Made by a program: the position numbers and the translations under genes | Shown here: in pieces, positions 7,742 to 16,957 of the stretch | Numbering within the stretch: position 1 is the stretch's first letter | How the letters are laid out: every line of letters begins with the position of its first letter | Source: Helicobacteraceae bacterium | Lineage (GTDB): Bacteria > Campylobacterota > Campylobacteria > Campylobacterales > SZUA-545 | DNA: 64,000 bases | Direction: 5' to 3' | Assembly: GCA_031258155.1 (NCBI GenBank) | Contig: JAIRNH010000040.1 | Coordinates: 1 to 64,000 of the forward strand | The notes under the pieces: model-generated | Database searches by the model: none | What the model was told of the DNA's origin: nothing | What the model saw: the letters and a program-made list of their open reading frames with translations, nothing else

Positions 7742-10182
7742 TTGACTACGAAGTTTACCAGTTTATTCGGCACGACGATCGCTTTAACTATCTCGCCGTT
7801 TAAGCGATCGCCGACTCTTTTTTTCGCCGCGTCGATAATTTCGGCGTTATCGGCGCTAGCCGATACCTCGAACTCGCCGCGCAGTTTGCCGTTTATTTGC
7901 GCGGCGTAGGTTACGCGCTCAAGCTCGAAAACCTCTCTAAGAATAACGATCGGCGTAAAAACCTCGCGCTGAAACAGCCGTTGCGAAAGCTCCGCGCAGA
8001 TATGCGGCGCGATCGGCTCTAGCAGGGTAGTCAGCACAAAGTAGCCCTCGCTCCAAACCTCTTTGTTATCCTGATCTTGCAACGCGTTAAGCGCCTCCAT
8101 GCACGCGGCGATCAAGGTGTTGAAGGCGTAGGTTTTGCTAAAAACCTCCTCGCTTTTTTGCGCCGCCTCATAGACCTTGCGCCGCGCCGTTTTTTCGGCG
8201 CCCGTCAGCGCGAAATGATCGATTGTCGGCAAATTATGGATCGTAACCTTTTGGGCGTTGTTCCATAGGCGGTTAAGGAAACGAAAGCAGCCTTCCAGCG
8301 CGTTATCGTTCCACTCCAGCTCTTTAGCGGGCGGCGCGGCAAAGAGAATAAACATTCTTACCGCGTCCGCGCCAAAGCGCTTAATCATATCGTCGGGATC
8401 GACCGTATTGCCTTTAGATTTGCTCATCTTGGCGCCGTCTTTTAGCACCATGCCTTGCGTCAAGAGCGCGCCAAACGGCTCGTCGATCGCGATATGCCCC
8501 GCGTCGCGCAACGCCTTTGTAAAAAACCGCGCGTATAAGAGGTGCAAAATGGCGTGTTCTATGCCGCCTATATACAGATCGACGGGCATATAGCGATCGG
8601 CGCTCGCTTCGTCGAACGCGACGCTCTCCCACAACGCGGGCGGCGTAGCGTAGCGCAGAAAATACCAGCTCGACTGAACAAAGGTGTCCATCGTGTCCGT
8701 TTCGCGCCTAGCTTTCGCACCGCATTTGGGGCAGATCGCGTTTTTGAAGGTCGGGTGGTTGTCCAGCGGATTGCCTTCGCCGTCGATAACGACGTCGTCG
8801 GGCAGAGTAACGGGCAGATTGACTTTCTCTTCGGGGACAATCCCGCAACGATCGCATACGATCAGCGGAATCGGCGCGCCCCAGTAGCGCTGACGCGAAA
8901 CGCCCCAGTCTTTAAGTTTATAATTGACGACGCTTTTTCCGACGTTAAGCGCCTCAAAGCGCGCGGCGATCGCCTTTCTGGCTTCAAAACTCGTCAAATT
9001 GGTAAAATCGCCGCCGTTTATCAATACGCCGTCTTCGGTAAAAGCCGTATCGAGCGGCGCTTCGCCGCTTAGCGGCGCGACGACGCGGACAATCGGCAGA
9101 TCGTATATTTTCGCGAACTCGTAGTCGCGCGAGTCGTGCGCGGGGACGCTCATCACCGCGCCGCCGCCGTATTCGCTTAAAACGAAATTGGCGCACCAGA
9201 GCGGCGTTTTTTCGCCCGTGAGCGGGTGGATCGCGTTCAGACCTAAAAAAACGCCCTCTTTTTTGCCGCCGCCGCGATCCTTTGGCGGAGTGCGCTGAAG
9301 CCTAGCCACAAGCTCTAGCGCTTGACTTTCGAGCGATTTGCGCTCCTGTAGTTTGCGAACGATCGGGTGTTCTGGGGCGAGCGCGCAGTAGGTAACGCCG
9401 TAGATCGTATCGGCGCGGGTGGTAAAAACAGAAAACTCTTCGATCGCGCCGCCTAACTTGTCGATCGAGGGCTGATCGAGTTTGAAGCTAAACTCCAGCC
9501 CCTCGCTTTTGCCGATCCAGTTCTCTTGCATCGTTAGCACTTGATTAGGCCATTTGCCTTCAAGTTTTTTTAAGTCGTCTAGCAGCTCTGACGCGTATTT
9601 GGTAATCTTAAAATAATACTGCCCCGTCTCCTTCAAAACGACGGGCGTGTCGCAACGCCAGCATTTGCCGTCGATCACCTGCTCGTTGGCAAGCACGGTA
9701 TGATCGCGAGGACACCAGTTAAGCAACCCCGTTTTGCGTTCGATTAGCCCCATATTCCACAGATCGATAAATAGCGCCTGCTCGTGCTTGGTATAAAGCG
9801 GATCGCTGGTGGCAAACTCGCGTTTCCACGCGAAACTTAGCCCTAGCCGTTTCATCTCGCCGCGCATCTGATCAATATTATCGTAAGTCCATTTTTTGGG
9901 GTGAATGCCGCGCTTGATCGCCGCGTTTTCGGCGGGCATGCCGAAGCTATCCCACCCCATCGGGTGCAATACGTCAAAACCGCTAGATCGATAACGACGC
10001 GCGAAAGCGTCGCTGATGGCGTAGTTGCGCACATGCCCCATGTGTATCCGCCCGCTCGGATAGGGAAACATGCTGAGAATATATTTTTTCGGTTTATCGC
10101 CGCCTATCGGCTCGAAAGCGTCTTGTTCCTCCCAGCGCTTTTGCCATTTGGCTTCGATCTCGCTTGGCGAATAGGGTTGCAT
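7738..10182 (-). CDS. leuS: Leucine-tRNA ligase
   Basis: 814 residues, class I aminoacyl-tRNA synthetase. The HIGH motif is HMGH at 47-50, the zinc-finger cysteines sit in [10 protein letters not shown]...CWRC, the CP1 editing domain occupies about 220-420, and the KMSKS loop ([12 protein letters not shown]) is near 583. It charges tRNA-Leu with leucine and edits mischarged products. The ATG at 10182 overlaps the upstream stop by one base (taATG), as often in this operon. Nothing looks altered. Confidence 0.98.
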   Translation of the reverse strand: MQPYSPSEIEAKWQKRWEEQDAFEPIGGDKPKKYILSMFPYPSGRIHMGHVRNYAISDAFARRYRSSGFDVLHPMGWDSFGMPAENAAIKRGIHPKKWTYDNIDQMRGEMKRLGLSFAWKREFATSDPLYTKHEQALFIDLWNMGLIERKTGLLNWCPRDHTVLANEQVIDGKCWRCDTPVVLKETGQYYFKITKYASELLDDLKKLEGKWPNQVLTMQENWIGKSEGLEFSFKLDQPSIDKLGGAIEEFSVFTTRADTIYGVTYCALAPEHPIVRKLQERKSLESQALELVARLQRTPPKDRGGGKKEGVFLGLNAIHPLTGEKTPLWCANFVLSEYGGGAVMSVPAHDSRDYEFAKIYDLPIVRVVAPLSGEAPLDTAFTEDGVLINGGDFTNLTSFEARKAIAARFEALNVGKSVVNYKLKDWGVSRQRYWGAPIPLIVCDRCGIVPEEKVNLPVTLPDDVVIDGEGNPLDNHPTFKNAICPKCGAKARRETDTMDTFVQSSWYFLRYATPPALWESVAFDEASADRYMPVDLYIGGIEHAILHLLYARFFTKALRDAGHIAIDEPFGALLTQGMVLKDGAKMSKSKGNTVDPDDMIKRFGADAVRMFILFAAPPAKELEWNDNALEGCFRFLNRLWNNAQKVTIHNLPTIDHFALTGAEKTARRKVYEAAQKSEEVFSKTYAFNTLIAACMEALNALQDQDNKEVWSEGYFVLTTLLEPIAPHICAELSQRLFQREVFTPIVILREVFELERVTYAAQINGKLRGEFEVSASADNAEIIDAAKKRVGDRLNGEIVKAIVVPNKLVNFVVK

Positions 10183-10520
10183 TAGAGGTCTTCTTTAACT
10201 CTCGACGATTCGATCAGCAACAGCACGACCGTTACGACGTTGGCGATCGCCGCGCCGATCGTCAGCGCGATCGCGACCGATAAATCTTGACTGATCATCA
10301 GCGTAAAAAACGCGGGGATTAGGTGCAAATCCGCCACTAAGGACGACGCCATAAGCTCCGCCGCGAGCAAATTTCGCACGCCCACTTTCAAAAGCGTGGA
10401 AATTAGATTTACGCCCGTCGCTATATACAGATACATCGGATCGTTGTAGTAGAGAAAACTTGCCGCCGTGGTAAGACCCATCAGCGTGAAAAATACATAT
10501 ACGACTTTACCCCAATCCAT
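10182..10520 (-). CDS. Small conserved integral membrane protein (DUF6394-like)
   Basis: 112 residues with three to four hydrophobic segments and no catalytic motif. The start [11 protein letters not shown] at 10520 is chosen over an ATG at 10541, because AAGGAG lies 9 bases in front of it inside the end of secF, and the ATG follows the secF stop by one base. H. pylori and relatives carry a conserved membrane protein of this size between secF and leuS. It is most likely the same family, perhaps tied to protein export, but no function is known to me. Confidence 0.8.
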   Translation of the reverse strand: MDWGKVVYVFFTLMGLTTAASFLYYNDPMYLYIATGVNLISTLLKVGVRNLLAAELMASSLVADLHLIPAFFTLMISQDLSVAIALTIGAAIANVVTVVLLLIESSRVKEDL

Positions 10521-10521
10521 T

Positions 10522-11484
10522 TTAGACGGCTCCTTTTTCATACATAGCGCGCATTCTGGCTTTCTCGGCTCGTATTTGCGCGCGTCTAGCCTCTCTAGCT
10601 TTCCACGCGCCGACGCTTACGCCCAGCGGATTAAGCAGGCTTGCCGCGACAAATATCGAGCTAAGCGTGCCGATTGTAATGCCCGCGATCAGAACGAGCG
10701 AAAGCGGCTTAAGCGCCTCGCCGCCAAAAGCGTAGGTGGCAAATACCACGAACAGCGTCGTTAGCGAGGTTAGCGTTGTGCGCGAGATTGTGCGGCTGAG
10801 CGCTTGATCGACTATTTCGCTTAGTTTGCTCGCCCCCGTTTTGCCCATAATCTCTCTTATGCGATCGAACACGACGATCGTATCGTTTAACGAATAGCCC
10901 AGCACCGTTAATAGCGCGGCTAAAATATCGAGATTGATCGGAACCTCGAACAGCAATATAAAGCCGACGGTAAGCGTTATATCGTGAATCGCGCAGAGCG
11001 TAGCCGCGATCGCGAAGCGCCACTCGAAGCGCAACGCGACATAGATAAGAATGCCAATTAGCGAAACCGTTACCGCCAATATACCGGCGGTTCTTAACTG
11101 CTCGCCCGCTTTCGCGCCTACCATATCCGCTTTACGAATCTCAAACTCGCCCGTGTCTTTCAGGGTTTCGCGCATAAGATCGCCTACGTCAAGACCTATA
11201 GAGTCGCTAGCGGCGCGAGCCTTGATAACGATCTCTTCGGGGCTTCCGAACTCCTGAACCTGCGCGCCGTCGAATATACCGCCTTTTAACGCCGATTCAA
11301 TCGCCTCTTTCGGCGCCGCGCTTTGATAGCGAACCTGAATTACCGTGCCGCCGGCAAAGTCGATGCCGTAATTAGGCGTTTTTAGAAATATCAGCGCGAT
11401 CGCGCCGATCACAAGCGCGAAGACAAAAACCAGCGTCGGCTTTTGCCATTTGGAAAAAGGATATACGCGCGTAAAACTAAACAT
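10522..11484 (-). CDS. secF: Protein translocase subunit SecF
   Basis: 320 residues, six membrane helices with a periplasmic loop after the first, and the family motif YGIDFAGGTVIQVR. SecDF uses the proton gradient to finish pulling exported proteins across the inner membrane. The ATG at 11484 (MFSFTRVYPFSKW) is preceded by AAAGGAGG at 11 bases, so a longer reading from 11583 is unlikely. It overlaps the secD stop by 8 bases. Confidence 0.96.
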   Translation of the reverse strand: MFSFTRVYPFSKWQKPTLVFVFALVIGAIALIFLKTPNYGIDFAGGTVIQVRYQSAAPKEAIESALKGGIFDGAQVQEFGSPEEIVIKARAASDSIGLDVGDLMRETLKDTGEFEIRKADMVGAKAGEQLRTAGILAVTVSLIGILIYVALRFEWRFAIAATLCAIHDITLTVGFILLFEVPINLDILAALLTVLGYSLNDTIVVFDRIREIMGKTGASKLSEIVDQALSRTISRTTLTSLTTLFVVFATYAFGGEALKPLSLVLIAGITIGTLSSIFVAASLLNPLGVSVGAWKAREARRAQIRAEKARMRAMYEKGAV

Positions 11485-13069
11485 TTGCTTCGCGCCCTCC
11501 TTTAGGAATAGAAAAATAAAACTTCGCGTTTTTTGAATTGATATTGCCTGAGAGCGCGTCAAATATCCCTCTCGTGCCGACAATCGCCGTGAGCATAGAG
11601 CATAAAATGCCGACGCTAAGCGTTACCGCGAAGCCCTTGATCGGTCCCGTGCCGTAAGCGTATAACGAGACAGCGGCGATCAGCGTCGTGATATTCGCGT
11701 CAAGAATCGCGCTAAAGGCGTTGGCGTAGCCCTGTTCGATTGCCTTTAGAACGCTTTTGCCCTCAAACAAAAGCTCTTTTACGCGCTCGTTGATAATCAC
11801 GTTCGCATCGACCGCCATGCCGATCGTAAGCACAATGCCCACCATGCCGGGCAGGGTCAATGTGGCGCCAAAAAACGCCATAATCGCCACGATCATAAAT
11901 AGATTGACGCATAGCGCAATCACGCTGATTAGTCCCGCGACGCGGTAGTAAAAGATCATAAACAGCGCCACGATCAAAAAGCCGCTAATTAGCGCGATTG
12001 CGCTGGCTTTAATACTCTCTTCGCCAAGCGATGGTCCGACGCTACGCTTTTCTTGCATATCGACGCTTGCGCTAAGCGATCCGCTTCTAAGCGCGATGGC
12101 TAGATCGCTTGCGGTTTCCGTAGTAAAACTGCCGCTGATCTGTCCGCTCCCGCCGCCGATTCTTTCGCGTATAACCGGCGCGCTATAAACCTTGTCGTCG
12201 AGGACGATCGCCAGCCGTTTGCCGACGTTTTTGCCGCTAAAATCGCCAAAGACGCGCGCGCCTTCGCCGTCCAGCGTGAAATGAATCACCGCCTGATTCG
12301 TTTGCTGATCAAACCCGACTCTAGCGTCGGATAGACGCTCGCCGTCTAAGATTGGAATACGCTTGAGCAGGTAGCGGACGTTCGGTTCATAAACGTCCGT
12401 CAAGATCGTCGAGCCGAGCGCGTTTGCCTCCGCTTCGCTCATCGCCGAAACGCGGGCTATGTTTTGCTCGTCCACCGCCATCATCTGTAGATGCGCCGCT
12501 TGAGCGATCAGGTTTCTAGCTCTCTGTTCGTCCTCCGCCGTTTTGATACCCGGCAACTCCACAAGTATCTGATCGACGCCCTGTTTTGCCACGGTAGGCT
12601 CGCTAAGCCCGAATTGATCGAGGCGGTTTCGGATGGTCTCCACCGCCTGCGAAACGGAGGAGGAGCGCACAAGCTTGGCTTCCGCGTCGCTTAACGTAAG
12701 GAGGTAACGCGAGGCGCTCTCGCTTGAAACTATCCCGTTTAGCTTTTTTATATAGTCGTCTATTTTGCCTTTCGCCTTGTCGTCTAACAGCTCAAAATAG
12801 ACGCTTGTTTCGTCGAAGCGCAAGCCGTCGATTAAAATATCGTTCTGCTCGGCGAAAGCGTCGATACCGCTAGCCACGCTTTTAACGCGATTGGCGATCG
12901 CCTCGTCGGTATGCACGCCAAGCAGCATATAAAGCCCGCCTTGCAGGTCCAGCCCCAGATTGATCTTCGCGCCCTTGTCGAGATTGAGGAATGTCGGCAG
13001 GCTGAAAATTAAGCCGAATAACAGCGCGACGGCGAATATTACGAGGCGCGAATTAACTTTTAACGACAT
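11477..13069 (-). CDS. secD: Protein translocase subunit SecD
   Basis: 530 residues. One N-terminal helix is followed by a large periplasmic domain (P1, about 35-350) that opens with LGLDLQGGLYMLL, then five more helices containing MAVDANVIINERVKE, the conserved proton-path segment. It pairs with SecF. It overlaps yajC by 17 bases and secF by 8, giving the usual yajC-secD-secF set. Confidence 0.97.
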   Translation of the reverse strand: MSLKVNSRLVIFAVALLFGLIFSLPTFLNLDKGAKINLGLDLQGGLYMLLGVHTDEAIANRVKSVASGIDAFAEQNDILIDGLRFDETSVYFELLDDKAKGKIDDYIKKLNGIVSSESASRYLLTLSDAEAKLVRSSSVSQAVETIRNRLDQFGLSEPTVAKQGVDQILVELPGIKTAEDEQRARNLIAQAAHLQMMAVDEQNIARVSAMSEAEANALGSTILTDVYEPNVRYLLKRIPILDGERLSDARVGFDQQTNQAVIHFTLDGEGARVFGDFSGKNVGKRLAIVLDDKVYSAPVIRERIGGGSGQISGSFTTETASDLAIALRSGSLSASVDMQEKRSVGPSLGEESIKASAIALISGFLIVALFMIFYYRVAGLISVIALCVNLFMIVAIMAFFGATLTLPGMVGIVLTIGMAVDANVIINERVKELLFEGKSVLKAIEQGYANAFSAILDANITTLIAAVSLYAYGTGPIKGFAVTLSVGILCSMLTAIVGTRGIFDALSGNINSKNAKFYFSIPKGGREANV

Positions 13070-13361
13070 CGGCTTCTATTTTTTTTGACACCGAAGCGCG
13101 ATCGAGACGAACCGTTGTGTTTTTGCTAATTTCAACTTGGATAAACTCCTCGTTTTCGTCCGCTCTGACCACTTCGGCGTGAATGCCGCCGACGGTAACG
13201 ATGCGATCGCCTCTTTGAAGCGAATTGACCATCTCTTTATGCTTCTTAGCTTGGCGTTGTTGCGGATAGATCAGAAGAACGTAGAAAATGGCGAACATGG
13301 CTAACAGCGGCAACAACATACTTAATATGCCCGGCGCGGCGGTCGCGGTTGAAGCGTCCAT
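13053..13361 (-). CDS. yajC: Sec accessory protein YajC
   Basis: 102 residues, one membrane helix about 12-32, then the family motif YPQQRQAKKHKEM and a small beta domain with GDRIVTVGGIHAEV. It binds SecDF in the inner membrane. The ATG at 13361 has AAAGGA 5 bases upstream. That site lies inside the first codons of the divergent lnt gene, and the two start codons interlock in the tetramer CATG. It is the first gene of the 11-gene minus-strand operon, so its promoter must lie inside lnt. Confidence 0.95.
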   Translation of the reverse strand: MDASTATAAPGILSMLLPLLAMFAIFYVLLIYPQQRQAKKHKEMVNSLQRGDRIVTVGGIHAEVVRADENEEFIQVEISKNTTVRLDRASVSKKIEADVVKS

Positions 13362-14616
13362 GAAAATCCTTTACAAACTGCGTGGTTTTAGAAAGCGCAA
13401 TCCTAACACAAGCGCGCTAATAAGCGCTTTGCTAGGCGCTTTATGTCTGAGCGTTTTCATTTACATTGAGGCTATCGATCTTAACGCTAGGCTTATAAAC
13501 TCGGCTTTTGCCGTTTTTGGGCTGGCGATATGGCTGCTTGCGGATAAGAAAACCGCCTTCTTGCTTGGATTTTTCACGGCGCTTTTGTGGTTTTGGTGGA
13601 TTGGGCTTAGCTTTTTATATACCGAATACCCGTTTTTAGCGCCGATCGCGGCGATTGCAATCGCGCTTATTTACGCCGTTATCTTTCTTATATACGCGTG
13701 GCTGCCGATCTACGCGCGCGCGGCGGCGATCGCGTTTGGGTTTTGGCTTATCGAGCCGTTTGGTTTCGCGTGGTTCAAACCGGAATTGATTTTGGGAAGC
13801 GGTTATTTTTCCGTTCATCGCGCGGCGTATCCGCTTCTTGTTTTGGCGATCTATTGTCTGGTAATACGCGCCAAAAAAAGACGCGCCCTGTATTTAACGA
13901 TCGCCCCGATCGGGTTTGCCGCGGCTTTGTTTTTGCCAACGCCAACGGCGCCTAAACCGCCAAATCTGTCGATTATACTCGCCAACACTAATATCGATCA
14001 ATCGATAAAGTGGCAAAAAAGCGATCTGCCTAGGCAAATTACCGAGGTTTTCGAGCTGATCGACGACGCGATCGCGCGGGAAGCGGATATGATTGTTCTG
14101 CCCGAAGCGGCGTTTGCCGCCTTCTTAAACCGCGAGGAGGAGATGTTGGACGCGTTGCTAACGAGAAGTTTTTCGATCGCGATCGTAACGGGCGGGCTGA
14201 GCCTGAAAAACCATACCCCCTATAACGGCGCGTATATTTTCAAAGACGGGCGATACGCGATCGCCGATAAGGTTTTTCTCGTGCCGTTTGGCGAGGCGAG
14301 CCCGTTGCCGTCTTGGGCGGGCAGGTTTATAAATAGGCTGTTTTTCGACGACGCGATCGATTACGCGCAGGCGAGCGAGCCGACGGACTTTACGATAGGC
14401 GGCTATCGCTTTCGCGCCGCGATCTGTTACGAGGCGGCGATCGAGGCTATGTATCGCGACGCTCCGCCCTATATGATCGCCGTCTCCAACAACGGCTGGT
14501 TTGTCCCCTCCGTAGAGCCGACGCTACAAAAACTGCTGATGCGTCTCTACGCTAGACGCTACGGAAAAATCATCTGGCACAGCTCCAACCAAAGCCCCTC
14601 CGAAGTCGTCGAATAG
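13360..14616 (+). CDS. lnt: Apolipoprotein N-acyltransferase
   Basis: 418 residues. Six or so membrane helices are followed by a nitrilase-fold periplasmic domain. The catalytic triad can be read directly: E249 in LPEAAF, K304 in DKVFLVPFGE and C356 in ICYEAA. It adds the third acyl chain to lipoproteins such as the LptE candidate encoded across the strand. The start MKILYKLRGF at 13360 is chosen because the upstream reading is only antisense of yajC. No strong ribosome site is visible, so a leaderless or weakly translated message is possible. Divergence from yajC is conserved in Campylobacter. Confidence 0.93.
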   Translation: MKILYKLRGFRKRNPNTSALISALLGALCLSVFIYIEAIDLNARLINSAFAVFGLAIWLLADKKTAFLLGFFTALLWFWWIGLSFLYTEYPFLAPIAAIAIALIYAVIFLIYAWLPIYARAAAIAFGFWLIEPFGFAWFKPELILGSGYFSVHRAAYPLLVLAIYCLVIRAKKRRALYLTIAPIGFAAALFLPTPTAPKPPNLSIILANTNIDQSIKWQKSDLPRQITEVFELIDDAIAREADMIVLPEAAFAAFLNREEEMLDALLTRSFSIAIVTGGLSLKNHTPYNGAYIFKDGRYAIADKVFLVPFGEASPLPSWAGRFINRLFFDDAIDYAQASEPTDFTIGGYRFRAAICYEAAIEAMYRDAPPYMIAVSNNGWFVPSVEPTLQKLLMRLYARRYGKIIWHSSNQSPSEVVE

Positions 14617-14740
14617 CTATAAACGCGCGCAAAGCGGCTATGATAGGCGAAATAAGCGGCGTAAAATGAGCGGGCGTTTGGCAAAAGCCGCAAAAGCGGA
14701 TAGTCGCTAAGCTTGCGATTTTGATCGCTAAAGGATCGTT

Positions 14741-16957
14741 ATGAACGTTGTCGCCGATTTTTTGAGCGCGAAAGAGGATCGCGTCGGTTTCAAGACGCTT
14801 ATCGCGCTAGTTTTTATCGCTTGGGTTTTCGGCGTGGTATGCCGTCTTTTTTGGATATTTGTTTTCGCCGACGCAAACGAGTTTTACTGGCTTGGTCAAT
14901 TTATGATCAACACCAACGACGGCTACTACTGGGCGGAGGGCGCGCGCGATCTGCTGGAAAAACCGGACGTAATAGACGAGCTAAGCCCTACAACGCGGGG
15001 GTTGCCGATTATCACGGCGTTCTTAGCGAAATGTCTGCCGTTTATCTCGTTTGAGACGCTGATCCTATATATGCCCGCGTTTATAGGCAGTCTGTTAGCG
15101 ATCCCCGTCGTCCTTATCGGTCGCGCTCTAAATCATACGCTTGTAGGATTTGTCGCGGCGGCGCTTAGCGTTGTCGCGTGGAGCTACTACAACCGCACGA
15201 TGATCGGCTATTACGACGACGATATGCTAGTTTTGGTTCTGCCCGTATTCGTCCTATACGCGCTGATCGCGGGGATACGCTCTCAAAAGGCGATCTATCC
15301 GCTTTTAAGCGCTCTGTTCGCGTTTGCAAGCATCTGGTATTACCCAAACTCGCAACTGCTTATTTTCGGCATGGCGTTCGTTTTGACGCTTTATGCCCTA
15401 GTCGCTCGCGTAAGAGCGAAGCCGTCGCGACAAGAACGAGACGCCGCGGCAAGGAGGTCCGAAGCGTATAACTACAAGCTGCTTATCTTTCTCGCGCTTG
15501 GAGTAATCGCCGTGCGTTACGGCTTAATCGCTTTCGCGGCGATCGCCGTCGTTTTCGCCGCGTTTGTAAAATACAAAGAGCAGACCGATCGATTATCGGT
15601 TTTGCTACCGCTCGTAGCGATCGCGCTTATCGCGGCGCTTTATTTTAGCGGCGTAATCTCTCATTTTTGGCATCAGTTTTCGGGATACATAATCCGCGAT
15701 ACAACCTCCGCGATCAACGACGAGGTTGGAGCGTTGCATTTTTTCAACGTGGCGCAAACGGTTAGAGAAGCCGGAGAGATACCCTTTAGCGAGTTTGCCT
15801 CGCGCATTAGCGCTCATACGGCGGCTTTTATCCTCGCCGTTATAGGAACGATCGTCCTGTTTGCGAGATTTCCCGTTTTGCTGATCGCTCTGCCGTTCGT
15901 CGGGCTTGGCTTTATGGCGTACGGCATACCGGGGTATATAGGCGGCGGCGGGCTGCGATTTACCATCTACGCCGTCCCCGTTCTGGCGCTTGGATTAAGC
16001 TATCTTATCTTTTTAGCCGCGAATATCGTTGAAAACCGCCGCATGCGCTACGCGCTAATAGCGGCGCTAAGCGTTTTGGCGCTCCTGCCGCATCTAGCGC
16101 ACATCTACGACTATAGAATGCCGACCGTCTTTTACTCGTTCGAGGTCGAGGCGTTGGATAAACTAAAGGAGCGAATCGAGCCGCGAAAGGATTACGCGAT
16201 CAGTTGGTGGGATTACGGCTATCCTATTCGCTACTACTCATACGCGAAAACGCTCGCGGACGGCGGCAAACATAGCGGCTCGGACAATTTCGCGCCCAGC
16301 TTTATCCTAACGACGGACAATCAACTAGCCGCCGCGAAAATGGCGCGGCTTGCGGTCGAATACACCGAAAAGCAGATAGACGAGCGAAACCTCTCCAGAC
16401 CCATAATGGCTCTTATGCTCGCCGATTACAACGAAACTAGCCCCGATCGCTTCCTGCTAAACCTCGCCGACGTCGCCGCTCCTCCAAAGAGCCGCGAAAT
16501 TTATCTTGTCTTGCCGAATAGAATGGGCGAGATATTTGGCGCCGTCTCGCGCTTCTCGTCGCTCGATCTCGCGACCGGCAGACAGTTCGCGCCGCCGTTT
16601 TTTATGAACGCTTTAGTGATTTCCGATCAAAACAACATAATTACCCTCACAAACGGCGTAACGCTGGATAAGAGAACGGGAATGGCGCAAATTGGAGCGC
16701 AAAAGGCTCCGATCAAATACTTTTACGCGATCGGCGTCGATCAAAACGGGCGCTCTTTCGCGCGTTCGCAGACGGCGCACCCAAACGGCTCTCTCTCCGT
16801 TATCGCGAACATATCGACCGGTAGTTTCTGGGTTGTGGACGATCGGGCGCTTAACTGCGTTTTTGTTCAGCTATTCGCGCTGGAAAATTACGATCGCAAC
16901 CTATTTGAGCTGGTCGTCTCATCGCCGTTGATGAAAATCTATCGGGTATTGATTTAG
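14741..16957 (+). CDS. pglB: PglB/STT3-type oligosaccharyltransferase
   Basis: 738 residues, about 13 membrane helices and a C-terminal soluble domain. The catalytic signature WWDYG is at 489-493. The first-loop acidic site is TNDGYYWAEGARD (D60), and the helix with YYDDDML and the loop with TVREAGEIPFSEF resemble C. jejuni PglB. It transfers a lipid-linked glycan to asparagine in D/E-X-N-X-S/T sequons in the periplasm. AAAGGA precedes the ATG. The stop overlaps the next start by one base (taGTG), so the asparagine synthase and the glycosyltransferase behind it belong to the same operon. Confidence 0.95.
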   Translation: MNVVADFLSAKEDRVGFKTLIALVFIAWVFGVVCRLFWIFVFADANEFYWLGQFMINTNDGYYWAEGARDLLEKPDVIDELSPTTRGLPIITAFLAKCLPFISFETLILYMPAFIGSLLAIPVVLIGRALNHTLVGFVAAALSVVAWSYYNRTMIGYYDDDMLVLVLPVFVLYALIAGIRSQKAIYPLLSALFAFASIWYYPNSQLLIFGMAFVLTLYALVARVRAKPSRQERDAAARRSEAYNYKLLIFLALGVIAVRYGLIAFAAIAVVFAAFVKYKEQTDRLSVLLPLVAIALIAALYFSGVISHFWHQFSGYIIRDTTSAINDEVGALHFFNVAQTVREAGEIPFSEFASRISAHTAAFILAVIGTIVLFARFPVLLIALPFVGLGFMAYGIPGYIGGGGLRFTIYAVPVLALGLSYLIFLAANIVENRRMRYALIAALSVLALLPHLAHIYDYRMPTVFYSFEVEALDKLKERIEPRKDYAISWWDYGYPIRYYSYAKTLADGGKHSGSDNFAPSFILTTDNQLAAAKMARLAVEYTEKQIDERNLSRPIMALMLADYNETSPDRFLLNLADVAAPPKSREIYLVLPNRMGEIFGAVSRFSSLDLATGRQFAPPFFMNALVISDQNNIITLTNGVTLDKRTGMAQIGAQKAPIKYFYAIGVDQNGRSFARSQTAHPNGSLSVIANISTGSFWVVDDRALNCVFVQLFALENYDRNLFELVVSSPLMKIYRVLI

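Noticed and set aside
8258-9072. Several open frames antisense to leuS
   Set aside because: Produced by the GC-rich codon pattern of leuS; no ribosome sites or recognisable domains.
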